Below, piece by piece: positions 1 to 8,715 of a DNA stretch of 64,000 bases. This DNA comes from CAZSDU01 sp963662525 (GTDB lineage Bacteria; Bacteroidota; Bacteroidia; Bacteroidales; FEN-979). The position numbers and the translations under genes are program-made. The notes under the pieces are model-generated. The model saw only the letters and a list, made by a program, of their open reading frames with translations, had not been told where the DNA came from and ran no database searches. Where the stretch lies: the NCBI GenBank assembly GCA_963662525.1, contig OY759717.1, positions 1,178,001 to 1,242,000 of the forward strand, read 5' to 3'. Within the stretch, counting starts at the first letter, position 1; the number at the start of each line of letters is the position of its first letter.

Positions 1-233
1 GCGGTGATTTTTGCTTCACGTCTGAACTGATATGAAGTATATGACGATACACTGAAAACTTTTTTTACGGCATGGGTAATTTTCTCCAGTTCAAGTGAAA
101 CCTCTGTTGAAGTGAATTTGCTGCTGTATGTGCCTTGTTGGAAACCAGTCTCACTGGCGATCTTCTTTTTTACAACACATCCATTAATCAAACAGAAGAT
201 AATAATATATAGACACAAACAATACTTGTTCAT
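1..233 (-). CDS. Partial lipoprotein of unknown function (C-terminus outside window)
   Basis: An open frame reads from an ATG at 233-231 off the left edge of the window without a stop (77 codons seen). The N-terminus MNKYCLCLYIIIFCLINGC is a short lysine-bearing, hydrophobic signal ending in an L-I-N-G-C lipobox (Cys19), so the protein is predicted to be a SPII lipoprotein. After the Cys come basic residues (VVKKK) and then a polar stretch with no family I recognise. It lies 27 bases downstream of the alpha/beta-hydrolase lipoprotein on the same strand and may share its transcript. Frame and lipobox are seen directly; the function is unknown. Confidence 0.6.
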   Translation of the reverse strand, partial: MNKYCLCLYIIIFCLINGCVVKKKIASETGFQQGTYSSKFTSTEVSLELEKITHAVKKVFSVSSYTSYQFRREAKIT

Positions 234-260
234 TGCATAAAAGACCTTATTTCAGGCGTT

Positions 261-1631
261 TTATTTGCTGTGGTGATATATCCATCGTGAACCTTCATAA
301 AAAGCCCGGGGAGCAACCGTAACATGAACGGTCTTCCGGTCGGGGTTAAGTTCAACCGGAGGCCATTCAACATAATCAATATTTGTCAAACCCATTTCCG
401 TAAACTTTTGTTTAGTTGTGACAAAATTGCCAAAAGGTACACAGTCATCATTTTTACAATGCCAGAGAAGTATCTTTGACTTTGGTGCCCAGTTGATATA
501 GGCATTGTTTTCGTATAATACCTGGAAAGCTTTACTGTTAAAGTTCTTCAGGGAATCATAGAAGGCATCGGTAAATATCTTCTTCAATATCTTATCGGTA
601 GGCATTTTGCTGTTGACCACGGAATCATTGTAAAACCCGTTGGTATATTTTGGAATATCCGTTTTATAGGGTTCCTTCAGCATCAGTTCATAATCATAGG
701 TTCCCGGGTACATCGTATTATATCCCACCATCAGCATGGGTAAAAAATACGGAACCGGAAAGGGATTATCGTTCAGCATCACATCCAGCATGGTACCTGA
801 AAGATCATAAGGGCCATCCATGCAGACCACTCCGGCCAAACTGACATTTCTGTTTTCCAGTTCCCTGGCGGCAGCCATGGTGACAAATCCGCCTTCCGAA
901 AACCCGTAAAGATAGGTTTGTCCGTTCCACTTCACATAATCGTTACGGTTGCAACCCAGCGAGTTCTGCGCTGCTACCACCATATCGGCTGTTGCCGTTG
1001 CCAATCTGTTGTTCACACAATACGGATGGTTTTCTGTAACATCATCACCCATTCCCTGGTAATCAGGCATAATGATGATCCAGCCGTACCAGACAGCCAT
1101 GGCATCGGCAATGACCATTTCCGGAAAATATTTCCAATCGCTCCATTTGGCCGACTTCCATTTTGATGGCGCCATGTCCTTCATTAATTGCGTACCATGA
1201 TTAACGGAAACTATTGGGGCGCTGACGCGGGTCACCGGTGGAAAATAATAAGGATAGATCAGCAAACCCGACAACTGTATCTTATTCCCATTGTTATCCG
1301 TTGATGTGTATTTGACCACTTCATGGGCAATGGGAAAAGGCAGAATGCCACCGGGTAAACCAGAGGTGGTTTGAGTATAAAAATCCTGGTAATCAAAAAA
1401 ATTGGCCGGATCATCGGGTAAGAGTGCCAGGTAATCTGCAACATCTTCTGAATCCAGTTCGGTGTGACTGACTACCTCTAATCCACTACCGGCAGGGAGG
1501 ATGGGACATTCAGGATTGGGATTTTTTTTCTTGCAGGAATTGGCAGCAAGGATGGTAAAAAACAGCAGAAGAATCCACACAATATTTACAAACTGATAGT
1601 TGTAACCCGAAATCGACCTTGGCTTTTTCAT
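261..1631 (-). CDS. Alpha/beta-hydrolase lipoprotein (secretory lipase/esterase-like)
   Basis: A 456-residue exported hydrolase. A hydrophobic segment (about residues 17-30) ends at Cys33 (A-A-N-S-C), suggesting a lipid anchor. The nucleophile elbow is G-F-S-E-G-G with Ser245; the oxyanion-side strand is SVNHGTQ near residue 142. Candidate catalytic Asp is 395/396 in CKNDDCVP and candidate His is 436 in KTVHVTVAP, giving a complete Ser-Asp-His triad in canonical order. The segment between strand and nucleophile (PDYQGMGDD) resembles secretory lipases and large alpha/beta-hydrolases acting on esters. Substrate cannot be told from sequence. It is divergent from thiL across a 142-base intergenic region. 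Confidence 0.8.
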   Translation of the reverse strand: MKKPRSISGYNYQFVNIVWILLLFFTILAANSCKKKNPNPECPILPAGSGLEVVSHTELDSEDVADYLALLPDDPANFFDYQDFYTQTTSGLPGGILPFPIAHEVVKYTSTDNNGNKIQLSGLLIYPYYFPPVTRVSAPIVSVNHGTQLMKDMAPSKWKSAKWSDWKYFPEMVIADAMAVWYGWIIIMPDYQGMGDDVTENHPYCVNNRLATATADMVVAAQNSLGCNRNDYVKWNGQTYLYGFSEGGFVTMAAARELENRNVSLAGVVCMDGPYDLSGTMLDVMLNDNPFPVPYFLPMLMVGYNTMYPGTYDYELMLKEPYKTDIPKYTNGFYNDSVVNSKMPTDKILKKIFTDAFYDSLKNFNSKAFQVLYENNAYINWAPKSKILLWHCKNDDCVPFGNFVTTKQKFTEMGLTNIDYVEWPPVELNPDRKTVHVTVAPRAFYEGSRWIYHHSK

Positions 1632-1736
1632 TTTGTTTGTATTTTTTAGAATTGTATAAAATTAAGTTAAATCTATAAGACAAACGGAAAATAAATTTGG
1701 TTGCTTACAATGAATTTATTTTGCCCAGGAACTTAT

Positions 1737-1744
1737 TACCTTTG
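1737..1744 (+). promoter_or_regulatory. Bacteroidota -7 box upstream of thiL
   Basis: TACCTTTG fits the Bacteroidota primary sigma -7 consensus TAnnTTTG exactly and lies 29 bases before the thiL ATG. No good TTTG -33 element is seen at the usual spacing of about 19, so only the -7 part is supported. Confidence 0.5.
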
Positions 1745-1773
1745 CATCAGATTCAGCAAACCGGATCACACGC

Positions 1774-2844
1774 ATGTTTGAGAAAAAAGAAAAAAAAACA
1801 ACGGAAAACAACCAACGGCTCACTTCGCTTGAAAACCTGGGTGAGTTCGGACTGATTGACAGGCTGACAAAAAACATAAAAATATATCATTCATCCACCC
1901 TGAAAGGAACTGGCGATGACGCCGCCGTGATTGATGCCGGAGATAAAGTACTATTGCTTTCCACCGACCTTCTGATTGAAGGCATTCATTTCGATCTAAC
2001 TTATATGCCTTTCAAACACCTGGGGTATAAGGCGGCGGTTGTCAATATTTCAGACATTGCCGCCATGAACGGCATCCCAACCCAAATGACCCTTTCCATC
2101 GCCGTCTCCAGCCGGTTTTCGGCAGAAGCTCTGGATGAATTGTATGCCGGATTCCTGTTGGCCTGCGAAAAATACAAGGTGGACCTGGTTGGCGGTGATA
2201 CCTGCTCAAGTACCAAAGGTCTGATGATCTCTGTTTCCATCCTGGGAACTGCCGCCAGGGAAGAGGTTGTTTACCGCAATGGAGCAAAACCGGGCGATTT
2301 GCTCTGTGTCACGGGTGACCTTGGCTCGGCATACATGGGATTGCTTATCCTGGAACGGGAGAAACAAGTCTTTAAGGTTAACCCAAACATGCAGCCTGAA
2401 CTTACAGGCTATGATTACCAGATCGGCCGGCAGCTAAAACCCGAAGCCCGGACCGATATCCGGAATCTTTTCCTGGCAGCAGGGATCAAACCCACTGCCA
2501 TGATCGATATTTCCGACGGACTGGCGTCTGAAATCCTTCACCTCTGCAAGCAGTCAGATACCGGTTGCAAACTTTTTGAAGCTAAAATCCCCATGGCAGA
2601 AGAGACCAGGAAACTGGCCATGGAATTCAAAATTATTCCCAGTGTTACTGCCCTTAGCGGAGGAGAAGATTATGAATTGCTTTTCACCATCCCGCTATCA
2701 GACTATGAAAGACTAAAGGATGTGGAAGGCATCACCTTTATCGGTCATATGACTGATCCTGCCGATGGAATAAACATGCTTACTCCCGATGGAAAAATTG
2801 TTCCTCTCACCGCCCAGGGATGGGATGGGATGAGAAAAATTTGA
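1774..2844 (+). CDS. thiL: Thiamine-monophosphate kinase
   Basis: ThiL phosphorylates thiamine monophosphate to thiamine pyrophosphate with ATP, the last step of cofactor synthesis, in the cytoplasm. The 356-residue protein has the expected AIR-synthase/PurM fold motifs in order: GEFGLIDRL near residue 23, GDDAAV (47-52), STDLLIEGIHFD (63-74), DIAAMNG (94-100), GGDTCSS (140-146), GDLGSA, DISDGLASE and, late in the protein, GGEDYELLFT. The lysine-rich N-terminal tail before the first motif is common in Bacteroidota ThiL. No other thiamine gene is nearby. It converges with the nitroreductase gene, whose end lies 7 bases away. Confidence 0.95.
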   Translation: MFEKKEKKTTENNQRLTSLENLGEFGLIDRLTKNIKIYHSSTLKGTGDDAAVIDAGDKVLLLSTDLLIEGIHFDLTYMPFKHLGYKAAVVNISDIAAMNGIPTQMTLSIAVSSRFSAEALDELYAGFLLACEKYKVDLVGGDTCSSTKGLMISVSILGTAAREEVVYRNGAKPGDLLCVTGDLGSAYMGLLILEREKQVFKVNPNMQPELTGYDYQIGRQLKPEARTDIRNLFLAAGIKPTAMIDISDGLASEILHLCKQSDTGCKLFEAKIPMAEETRKLAMEFKIIPSVTALSGGEDYELLFTIPLSDYERLKDVEGITFIGHMTDPADGINMLTPDGKIVPLTAQGWDGMRKI

Positions 2845-2851
2845 TTCCGGT

Positions 2852-3769
2852 TCAGTTCACCGAAGCAAAACTTCTTTTAATCCCCTTTAAGTATTCTGCC
2901 CTGGGATAGCCCATGATGAGGAAAAGTCCTTCCCGGCTTTTATACCGGATTCCATGCTTTTCCCTGAATTTTTTCGCTGCCTTTCCATTCTGAATAAAAG
3001 GATGCACTGCTCCCAGCATACAGGTTCCCAGTCCCAGCGATTCTGCGGCTATCATGGCATAAGTGGCGGCAATGATGGGATCCCCGGGATCACAATAGGG
3101 TGAGCCGTAAAAGTACATGGCCACGGGTGCATCATAATTTACCACATTATCGCCCGCTTTCATAGAAGTTATGTATTTGTGGATGAGCGGCTTCATGAAA
3201 TTCCGGAAAAGTTCATCCGTCTCTTTACCCCAGACCGGCTTCATCAGGGTCATGAACCAGGAAGAAGCGATCCATTGGATCTTTTCAAGGAAAAGACAAA
3301 AATCCTCTGCAAAGACACGTACCTTCTCCCTGGAATCAAGGATCATCACATTGACATCGGAAGGGGGAAGTCCCATGGGAGCCGTTTTTGCAGCTTCAAG
3401 CACCTGATCAATCAAGCTACGTTCGACCGCTATGTTTTTGAACTGGCGAATACTTCTCCTGCGGTTAAGCAGATTCATCAGTGATTCAAAGGAGGCGGCA
3501 TCTTTGCGAGCCGGAAGCGGAAAGAGATCACCCGTTGACAGGAACCGCCCGCTCACAGAAATGGCGTCTTCCGGACATACTGCCATACATTGTCCGCAAC
3601 CGATGCATCCGAATATTCCATGACCGGAAGAACGCGCTTTCCTGTCAAAGAGTTCAAGACATAAATCGCTGCAGACTGCAACGCATTTGCCGCAACCCGT
3701 GCATTTCAGGTTATCAACCGCGATGATACCGGGTTCTTTGGTTCTGGAAGTGGGTATTGCCATGATCAA
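2852..3769 (-). CDS. Ferredoxin-nitroreductase fusion (FMN oxidoreductase)
   Basis: A 305-residue protein with an N-terminal dicluster ferredoxin module and a C-terminal nitroreductase domain. The Fe-S motifs are complete: Cys23, 26, 29, 33 and Cys55, 58, 61, 65. The nitroreductase half begins about residue 90 with RRRSIRQFK, the FMN phosphate-binding motif of the family, followed by a P-M-G-L-P-P-S segment. Such fusions usually pass electrons from ferredoxin to FMN and a small organic substrate; the substrate is unknown. Met1 and Met3 are both possible starts. Cytoplasmic, no signal peptide. Divergent from the OXA-like gene. Confidence 0.85.
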   Translation of the reverse strand: MIMAIPTSRTKEPGIIAVDNLKCTGCGKCVAVCSDLCLELFDRKARSSGHGIFGCIGCGQCMAVCPEDAISVSGRFLSTGDLFPLPARKDAASFESLMNLLNRRRSIRQFKNIAVERSLIDQVLEAAKTAPMGLPPSDVNVMILDSREKVRVFAEDFCLFLEKIQWIASSWFMTLMKPVWGKETDELFRNFMKPLIHKYITSMKAGDNVVNYDAPVAMYFYGSPYCDPGDPIIAATYAMIAAESLGLGTCMLGAVHPFIQNGKAAKKFREKHGIRYKSREGLFLIMGYPRAEYLKGIKRSFASVN

Positions 3770-3875
3770 TCCGATTTAAAATGAAATGGATCAAAATTAC
3801 CAATATTATCAAAATTCCTGGCATAAAATCAATGGTTAAAAATAAAAACATCACATATATTGATAAGTTTGTTTT

Positions 3876-3883
3876 TATCTTTG
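3876..3883 (+). promoter_or_regulatory. -7 box upstream of the OXA-like gene
   Basis: TATCTTTG matches TAnnTTTG and lies 22 bases before the ATG at 3906. The -33 region has no convincing TTTG at normal spacing. The box sits in the 136-base divergent region shared with the ferredoxin-nitroreductase. Confidence 0.5.
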
Positions 3884-3905
3884 TAGGTAGTACACGAAAA
3901 AAATC

Positions 3906-4727
3906 ATGATTAAAATATTCAGTTTAATCTTTCTTCAGATTTTTATATTTTCCGGAAAGATAATTGCTCAGGAAAAACCGCTTATCCGTGAAATCACAGG
4001 AATCCGGTCTCTTTTTGAAAAACATGGGATGAAAGGCAGTATCCTGATTTTTGACCGGGATAAAAATGAATTGCTGGGCTATCAACCAGCTGTCTGGGAT
4101 AGCGGTTACCTTCCCGCATCCACTTTCAAAATTCCTAATGCCTTGATCGGTCTTCAAACGGGAGTCATTGACACCGCTTATATTTTTAAATGGGACGGGA
4201 AAGCCCGGAGTTTTTCGTACTGGAATAAAGATATGACCCTGAGCGAAGCTTTCCGTCTTTCCTGCGTTCCTTGTTTTCAGGAAGTGGCGGTAAAAATTAA
4301 TCCGGATAGGATGAAAAGATACCTGGATCTGATCCGTTTCGGCAACATGGACGTTCACGCTGAGAACATTGACCGCTTCTGGCTTGAAGGGGATTCAAGG
4401 ATTACGCCCAGACAGCAGGTGGATTTTTTACAAAGATTATATGAAGAAGAATTCCCTTTCTCCCCCGAAGTGATGAAATCTGTAAAATCCATCATGCTCA
4501 TTGAAAAAACACCTGAGTATATCCTTAGTGGCAAGACTGGCTGGTCCATTCGCAATGGGAATAATTACGGATGGTTCGTTGGGATTCTGCAGATTGGAGA
4601 AAAGGTTTATTTTATCGCCACCCTGACAGAACCAAAGGAACAGAAAATGATCAGCGATTTTGCCTTGGCAAGGAAAACGATTACCATGGAAACATTCCGT
4701 TTATTAGGACTTATAAAATCTGATTAG
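3906..4727 (+). CDS. Class D (OXA-type) beta-lactamase
   Basis: A 273-residue exported serine beta-lactamase-like protein. A signal peptide runs to about Gln22 (IIAQ). All class D motifs are visible: S-T-F-K with nucleophile Ser72 and carbamylatable Lys75; S-C-V (119-121) for the S-x-V motif; F-G-N (145-147) in place of the usual Y-G-N; Trp159 in DRFWLEG, the tryptophan that stabilises the carbamylated lysine; and K-T-G (210-212) followed by W. Length is normal for the family. It probably hydrolyses or binds beta-lactams in the periplasm, but the spectrum cannot be read from sequence. No mobile element, integron or attC site is adjacent, so it looks intrinsic and chromosomal. Confidence 0.9.
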   Translation: MIKIFSLIFLQIFIFSGKIIAQEKPLIREITGIRSLFEKHGMKGSILIFDRDKNELLGYQPAVWDSGYLPASTFKIPNALIGLQTGVIDTAYIFKWDGKARSFSYWNKDMTLSEAFRLSCVPCFQEVAVKINPDRMKRYLDLIRFGNMDVHAENIDRFWLEGDSRITPRQQVDFLQRLYEEEFPFSPEVMKSVKSIMLIEKTPEYILSGKTGWSIRNGNNYGWFVGILQIGEKVYFIATLTEPKEQKMISDFALARKTITMETFRLLGLIKSD

Positions 4728-4760
4728 TACTACCTTTAAAATTCACTTAAACCTTGTATT

Positions 4761-5216
4761 ATGAAAAGTCAAAAAGTATTTTTCATTTGTTTCTCGTTGA
4801 TTCTGATCCTTCCGCTTATGGGGTTTTCTCAGGGGAAATACCTCACCACTATCTTTGATGAAGTCAATGCTATTCCTGAAGGAAAGGCCTTGGTTTATAT
4901 TTTCAGACCCTCTGCTTTCAGTGGCAGCGCCGTTCATTATACCGTCAAGGCAAATGATACCGCTATCTGCCCGATACATCTTTATAATGGCAGCTATATG
5001 GTTTATTTTGCCCAACCCGGTATTTTGAAAGTCTCCGCTGAGGTGGCTAAGGAACAATCTGCTGTCATGATAGACGTAAAACCCGGACTTACTTATTTTA
5101 TCAAAGGAACTATACGGACAGGCACTTGGGTCGGACGGCCATACCTGGAAGAGGTTTCTGTTGATCAAGGGAAAAAAGAAATCCGGAAATGCAAGTTGCT
5201 AAAAGATTGTTTCTGA
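4761..5216 (+). CDS. Exported DUF2846-like protein
   Basis: A 151-residue protein with a signal peptide (MKSQKVFFICFSLILILPLMGFSQ). The segment KALVYIFRPSAFSGSA followed by a small beta-rich domain and LTYFIKGT is characteristic of DUF2846 proteins, which are small periplasmic or lipid-anchored domains of unknown role. Here there is no lipobox, so it is predicted to be periplasmic. It starts 33 bases after the OXA-like gene on the same strand and could be cotranscribed. Family call from memory of the motif; function unknown. Confidence 0.7.
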   Translation: MKSQKVFFICFSLILILPLMGFSQGKYLTTIFDEVNAIPEGKALVYIFRPSAFSGSAVHYTVKANDTAICPIHLYNGSYMVYFAQPGILKVSAEVAKEQSAVMIDVKPGLTYFIKGTIRTGTWVGRPYLEEVSVDQGKKEIRKCKLLKDCF

Positions 5217-5310
5217 TTTTCCCATGATGTATCCATATTGACTACCGGTATGGCTGCGCCAGGAAAAATTATCTATCCCAGGTTTTATCCGGTATTGCTA
5301 TCAAATCTAG

Positions 5311-5898
5311 CTGAAAACCATTTACAACAAAGCCGATAGGGTAATTTGTCCCAGCAGTTTTGCTGAGGAGGAATTAGAACGTCATGGCTTAAAATCATCT
5401 ACCACCATCATTTCAAATGGATTTTTACCGATATTTCAACCAAGGATGGTGGAAAGACCAGATTCCCTGAAAGATCAATTCATCATTCTGACCGTGGGCA
5501 GACTGGCACCTGAAAAGCATCATGATACCATTATCCAGGCAATCATGGGGTCGAAATATAGTGAAAGGATTTGCCTTCATATTATTGGCGAAGGTCCAAT
5601 AAAAGAAGAACTTCAGCATCTTGGATCAGCCTTGCCTAATCCTCCGGTTTTCCTTTGCCTGACACCGGAAGAATTGGTTTATTATTACAACCTGGCCGAT
5701 TTATACATTCATGCTGCCACGATAGAAGTGGAGTGTATGACCGTTCTGACAAAGAGGATTGACTACTGGATAGAACACCCGGAGGAGCTCCTAAAAGAAA
5801 AAAGCGCTTATCTCGGGAAGTCCTCCCATTACCGGCTTGAGCATTCCTTTGAAAAGTTGCTGGAAGTATACTATTCACTGGTCAGGCAGAAAGAATAA
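5311..5898 (+). pseudogene. Decayed GT4-type glycosyltransferase remnant
   Basis: After an in-frame TAG at 5308-5310 the frame reads ADRVICPSSFAEEELERHGL, then IISNGF, ILTVGRLAPEKHHDTII, HIIGEGP and DLYIHAATIEVECMT, which is the acceptor-to-donor domain order of GT4 glycosyltransferases. The usual start and the whole N-terminal Rossmann domain are missing, no ATG occurs before 5446, and after IEVECMT the sequence jumps straight to VLTKRIDYWIEHPEE, skipping the conserved E-x7-E donor-binding region (about 50-60 residues in intact relatives, inferred). Truncated at the 5' end and internally deleted, so it is very unlikely to be active. A shorter 150-codon frame from 5446 may be called as a gene. 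Confidence 0.75.
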
Positions 5899-5944
5899 TT
5901 CAGGCGGAAAACCAATAAACCGCTAATTTTTCTATTTTTGAGGG

Positions 5945-6472
5945 ATGGAAAACCACTTGAAAATACTCATTACATATTTCTCGCAATCAGGAAATACAAA
6001 AAAAATTGCCGAGGCGATGTTTCAGGCTCTTCCAAATCCAAAAATATTGAAAAGAATGGATGAGGTGGATGATCCCATTGATTTTGATCTGATCCTTGCC
6101 GGATTTCCGGTCTGGCAATTCGGGCCTTCAAAACCGGCCAGGCAGTTTCTTTCCCGATTGACAAAGGATCATCATGTGGCGTTATTTGTTACCCATGCCA
6201 TGGATCCGGATCCGGATGATCCGGATTTACGCCTGATGCTGGATGGGACCCTGGAAAAATGCCGGAAAGCAGCCGACAAGACCAATCTAACCGGTTTTTT
6301 TCATTGCCGGGGCGAACTCAGCCTGGAGACTGCAAACATGCTGACATCCAGCGGTATTCCCATGCTAGAGAAATTTGCCGGCATGCGGGATGAAACCCTG
6401 GGACATCCCGATGACCACGATCTTGAGCAGGCAGGGAATTTTTGTTTCGACTTACTTAAAGCAATGATGTGA
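5945..6472 (+). CDS. Flavodoxin-family protein
   Basis: A 175-residue cytoplasmic protein. The N-terminal ILITYFSQSGNTKKIAEAM is the FMN phosphate-binding loop of flavodoxins and WrbA-type proteins, and LILAGFPVWQFGPSKPARQF supplies the second flavin-contact loop. It probably carries FMN and acts in electron transfer or quinone reduction; partner unknown. Its stop codon TGA overlaps the GTG start of uvrC by four bases (GTGA), implying translational coupling. A TATTTTTG box at 5933-5940 ends only four bases before the ATG, so its transcript may be leaderless. Confidence 0.8.
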   Translation: MENHLKILITYFSQSGNTKKIAEAMFQALPNPKILKRMDEVDDPIDFDLILAGFPVWQFGPSKPARQFLSRLTKDHHVALFVTHAMDPDPDDPDLRLMLDGTLEKCRKAADKTNLTGFFHCRGELSLETANMLTSSGIPMLEKFAGMRDETLGHPDDHDLEQAGNFCFDLLKAMM

Positions 6473-8283
6473 GTAATTCCCTGAACAAATATTTCTCCCA
6501 GCTGGAGCCGATTGTAAAGAACCTCCCTCACAAACCCGGTGTCTATCAGTATTTTGATGAAAAGAACAGGATCATTTATGTGGGTAAAGCAAAGGATCTA
6601 AAAAAGAGAGTCAGCTCCTATTTTGCCAAGATTAATTCCATCAGCGGCAAGGTACAGATGCTGGTCAGGAAAATTGCCGACATTAAATATATTGTGGTGG
6701 AAACGGAACAGGATGCCTTGTTACTGGAAAACAACCTGATCAAGAAATACCAGCCGCATTACAACGTAGCCCTCAAAGACGATAAAACCTTTCCCTGGAT
6801 CTGCATTAAAAATGAACCTTTTCCACGGATTTTTTCTACCCGGAATGTGGTCCGTGACGGGTCAGTTTATTTCGGACCCTATGCCAACGTCAGGCTCATG
6901 AATACTTTGCTGGAGCTTAGCCGCCAATTGTATCCTCTGCGTAATTGCATGCTAAACCTTACCGAAAAGAATATCCGGGCAAAAAAATTTAAAGTTTGTC
7001 TTGAATACCATATCGGCAATTGTAAAGGTCCCTGTGAAGAATACCAATCCATGGAAGATTACGACCGGTCTATAACCGCTATCAAAGAGATCATTAAGGG
7101 AAATATCACCATGATTGCAAAGCAGTTGCGTGAGATGATGATGGAGTATGCTTTTACCCTGGAATTCGAAAAAGCGCATTTCGTGAAAGAAAAGCTGACC
7201 TTGCTTGATAAGTACCAGAGTAAATCCACGATCGTCAACCCTTCCATCAACAATATCGATGTTTTTTCCATTGCCTCTGAAGGTTTGTCGGCTTATGTAA
7301 ATTTCATGAAAATTATGAATGGAGCCATCATCCAGGTTCATACCATTGAATTGAATAAGAAGTTGGATGAGAGCCCTGAAGAATTGCTTACCATTGCTAT
7401 TACCGAGATCCGGCAAAGATTTGAAAGTGAATCGCCTGAGATCATCTTACCTTTTACCCTGGAGTATGAAATTCCCGGGGTCATTTTCACCATCCCTAAA
7501 ATCGGCGATAAAAAAAAATTGCTGGAATTGTCGCAACGGAATGTAAAATATTACCAGCTTGAAAAGGAGAAACAGAAAGAAATTATTGATCCCGAGCATC
7601 GGAGCCGGCGTATTCTGGATGCCATGATGAAAGATCTCCGAATGACAGAATTACCGGTACATATTGAATGTTTCGACAATTCCAATATCCAGGGAAGTAG
7701 TCCGGTAGCTGCCATGGTTTGTTTTAGAAATGCTAAACCCGATAAAAGCGAGTACCGGCATTTCAATATAAAAACCGTAGAAGGACCCGACGATTTTGCT
7801 TCCATGGAAGAGATCATTTTTCGCCGGTATAAAAGGCTGGAGGAAGAAGGGAAAGCCTTCCCCCAGCTTATCGTTGTGGATGGAGGTAAGGGTCAGCTTA
7901 ACGCTGCGCTGAAAAGCATAGAAAAACTCGGGTTGAATGGAAAAATGACCATTATTGGTATTGCAAAAAGACTGGAAGAGATCTATTACCCGAATGATCC
8001 CATCCCCTTGTACCTGGATAAAAAATCGGAAACCCTCAGGCTCATCCAGCAGATGCGTGATGAAGCACACCGGTTTGGAATTACGCATCACCGCCGCCGC
8101 CATGAAAAAGCTACTATGGCTCCACAACTCATGGAAATCCCCGGAATCGGATATACAATCAATCAAAAATTACTCTGGAAGTTCAAATCGGTTAAAAATA
8201 TAAAACTCGCTTCATTGGAAGCCTTAGAGGAAACCATCGGTAAATCAAAAGGAAAAATCATATATGAATTCTTCCATTCCTAG
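6469..8283 (+). CDS. uvrC: Excinuclease ABC subunit C
   Basis: UvrC makes the 3' and 5' incisions of nucleotide excision repair. The 604-residue protein has an N-terminal GIY-YIG nuclease (HKPGVYQYF at 20-28, IIYVGKAKDLKKRV at 35-48), a cysteine-bearing middle region, a UVR motif (EFEKAHFVKEKL), the RNase H-like endonuclease domain (IECFDNSNIQGSSPVAAMV, QLIVVDGGKGQL) and C-terminal helix-hairpin-helix repeats (MEIPGIGYTINQKLL). Length is standard. The start is GTG at 6469, overlapping the flavodoxin stop; this is supported by the SNSLNKYFSQLEPIVKNLP leader seen in relatives. Confidence 0.97.
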   Translation: MSNSLNKYFSQLEPIVKNLPHKPGVYQYFDEKNRIIYVGKAKDLKKRVSSYFAKINSISGKVQMLVRKIADIKYIVVETEQDALLLENNLIKKYQPHYNVALKDDKTFPWICIKNEPFPRIFSTRNVVRDGSVYFGPYANVRLMNTLLELSRQLYPLRNCMLNLTEKNIRAKKFKVCLEYHIGNCKGPCEEYQSMEDYDRSITAIKEIIKGNITMIAKQLREMMMEYAFTLEFEKAHFVKEKLTLLDKYQSKSTIVNPSINNIDVFSIASEGLSAYVNFMKIMNGAIIQVHTIELNKKLDESPEELLTIAITEIRQRFESESPEIILPFTLEYEIPGVIFTIPKIGDKKKLLELSQRNVKYYQLEKEKQKEIIDPEHRSRRILDAMMKDLRMTELPVHIECFDNSNIQGSSPVAAMVCFRNAKPDKSEYRHFNIKTVEGPDDFASMEEIIFRRYKRLEEEGKAFPQLIVVDGGKGQLNAALKSIEKLGLNGKMTIIGIAKRLEEIYYPNDPIPLYLDKKSETLRLIQQMRDEAHRFGITHHRRRHEKATMAPQLMEIPGIGYTINQKLLWKFKSVKNIKLASLEALEETIGKSKGKIIYEFFHS

Positions 8284-8294
8284 TTCCTAAATTT

Positions 8295-8702
8295 TCATTT
8301 TAATTGCTTTTTTTTATAAAAAGCATATGCTCCCCACCCCAACAGGATTCCCAGTAAATTGGCAATAAAGTCATAGGGAGAAGCCACGCGCATGGGAATT
8401 ACAAATTCCTGAAGTAATTCCGTAATTCCTGCGATAGAAAAAGAAATGGTAAAGGCGAAGAAAACAGCATATTTATGAATTATCGCAGGATTTCCATCCC
8501 TCTCAAATCCTTGCAGCAAGAGGAATATTAAAACAAGAAAGATAAAAATATGAACTAGCTTGTCAGGCTTAAAAAGGTCGACAAATTTCGGAATGCGGGG
8601 TAAATAATCGCCTGGTAAACTGGTCAGCAGGAAAATAAAAACACCCCAGAGTATTGCCCAGCAATTGTTTTTAAGGAAAGTTTTAAACGACAGGGTGGGC
8701 AC
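8295..8702 (-). CDS. VanZ-like membrane protein
   Basis: A 135-residue protein with four predicted membrane helices (about 15-30, 50-66, 75-95, 108-128). The LVHIFIFLVLIFLLL and ITELLQEFV / SPYDFIANLLGILLG segments are the conserved H, E and D-x2-AN-x2-G pattern of VanZ-like proteins. The family takes its name from VanZ (teicoplanin resistance), but most genomic members have no known role in resistance. It starts 13 bases downstream of gcvH, with which it probably shares a transcript; this gcvH-vanZ pairing next to sprA recurs in Bacteroidota. Confidence 0.8.
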   Translation of the reverse strand: MPTLSFKTFLKNNCWAILWGVFIFLLTSLPGDYLPRIPKFVDLFKPDKLVHIFIFLVLIFLLLQGFERDGNPAIIHKYAVFFAFTISFSIAGITELLQEFVIPMRVASPYDFIANLLGILLGWGAYAFYKKKQLK

Positions 8703-8715
8703 GGGATCTGGGTAA

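Noticed and set aside
3906..5216. A recently acquired resistance island around the OXA-like gene
   Set aside because: No transposase, integrase, inverted repeats or attC sites are seen, and flanking genes are housekeeping; base composition looks like its surroundings.
5250..5339. A short frame (starting MAAPGKIIYPRFY) before the GT4 remnant
   Set aside because: It is 30 codons in a different frame, ends inside the remnant and has no recognised motif, so it is likely decayed or chance sequence.
8295..8702. Teicoplanin resistance via VanZ
   Set aside because: Only the domain name suggests this; no vanHAX cluster is present, and most VanZ-like proteins have no proven resistance role.
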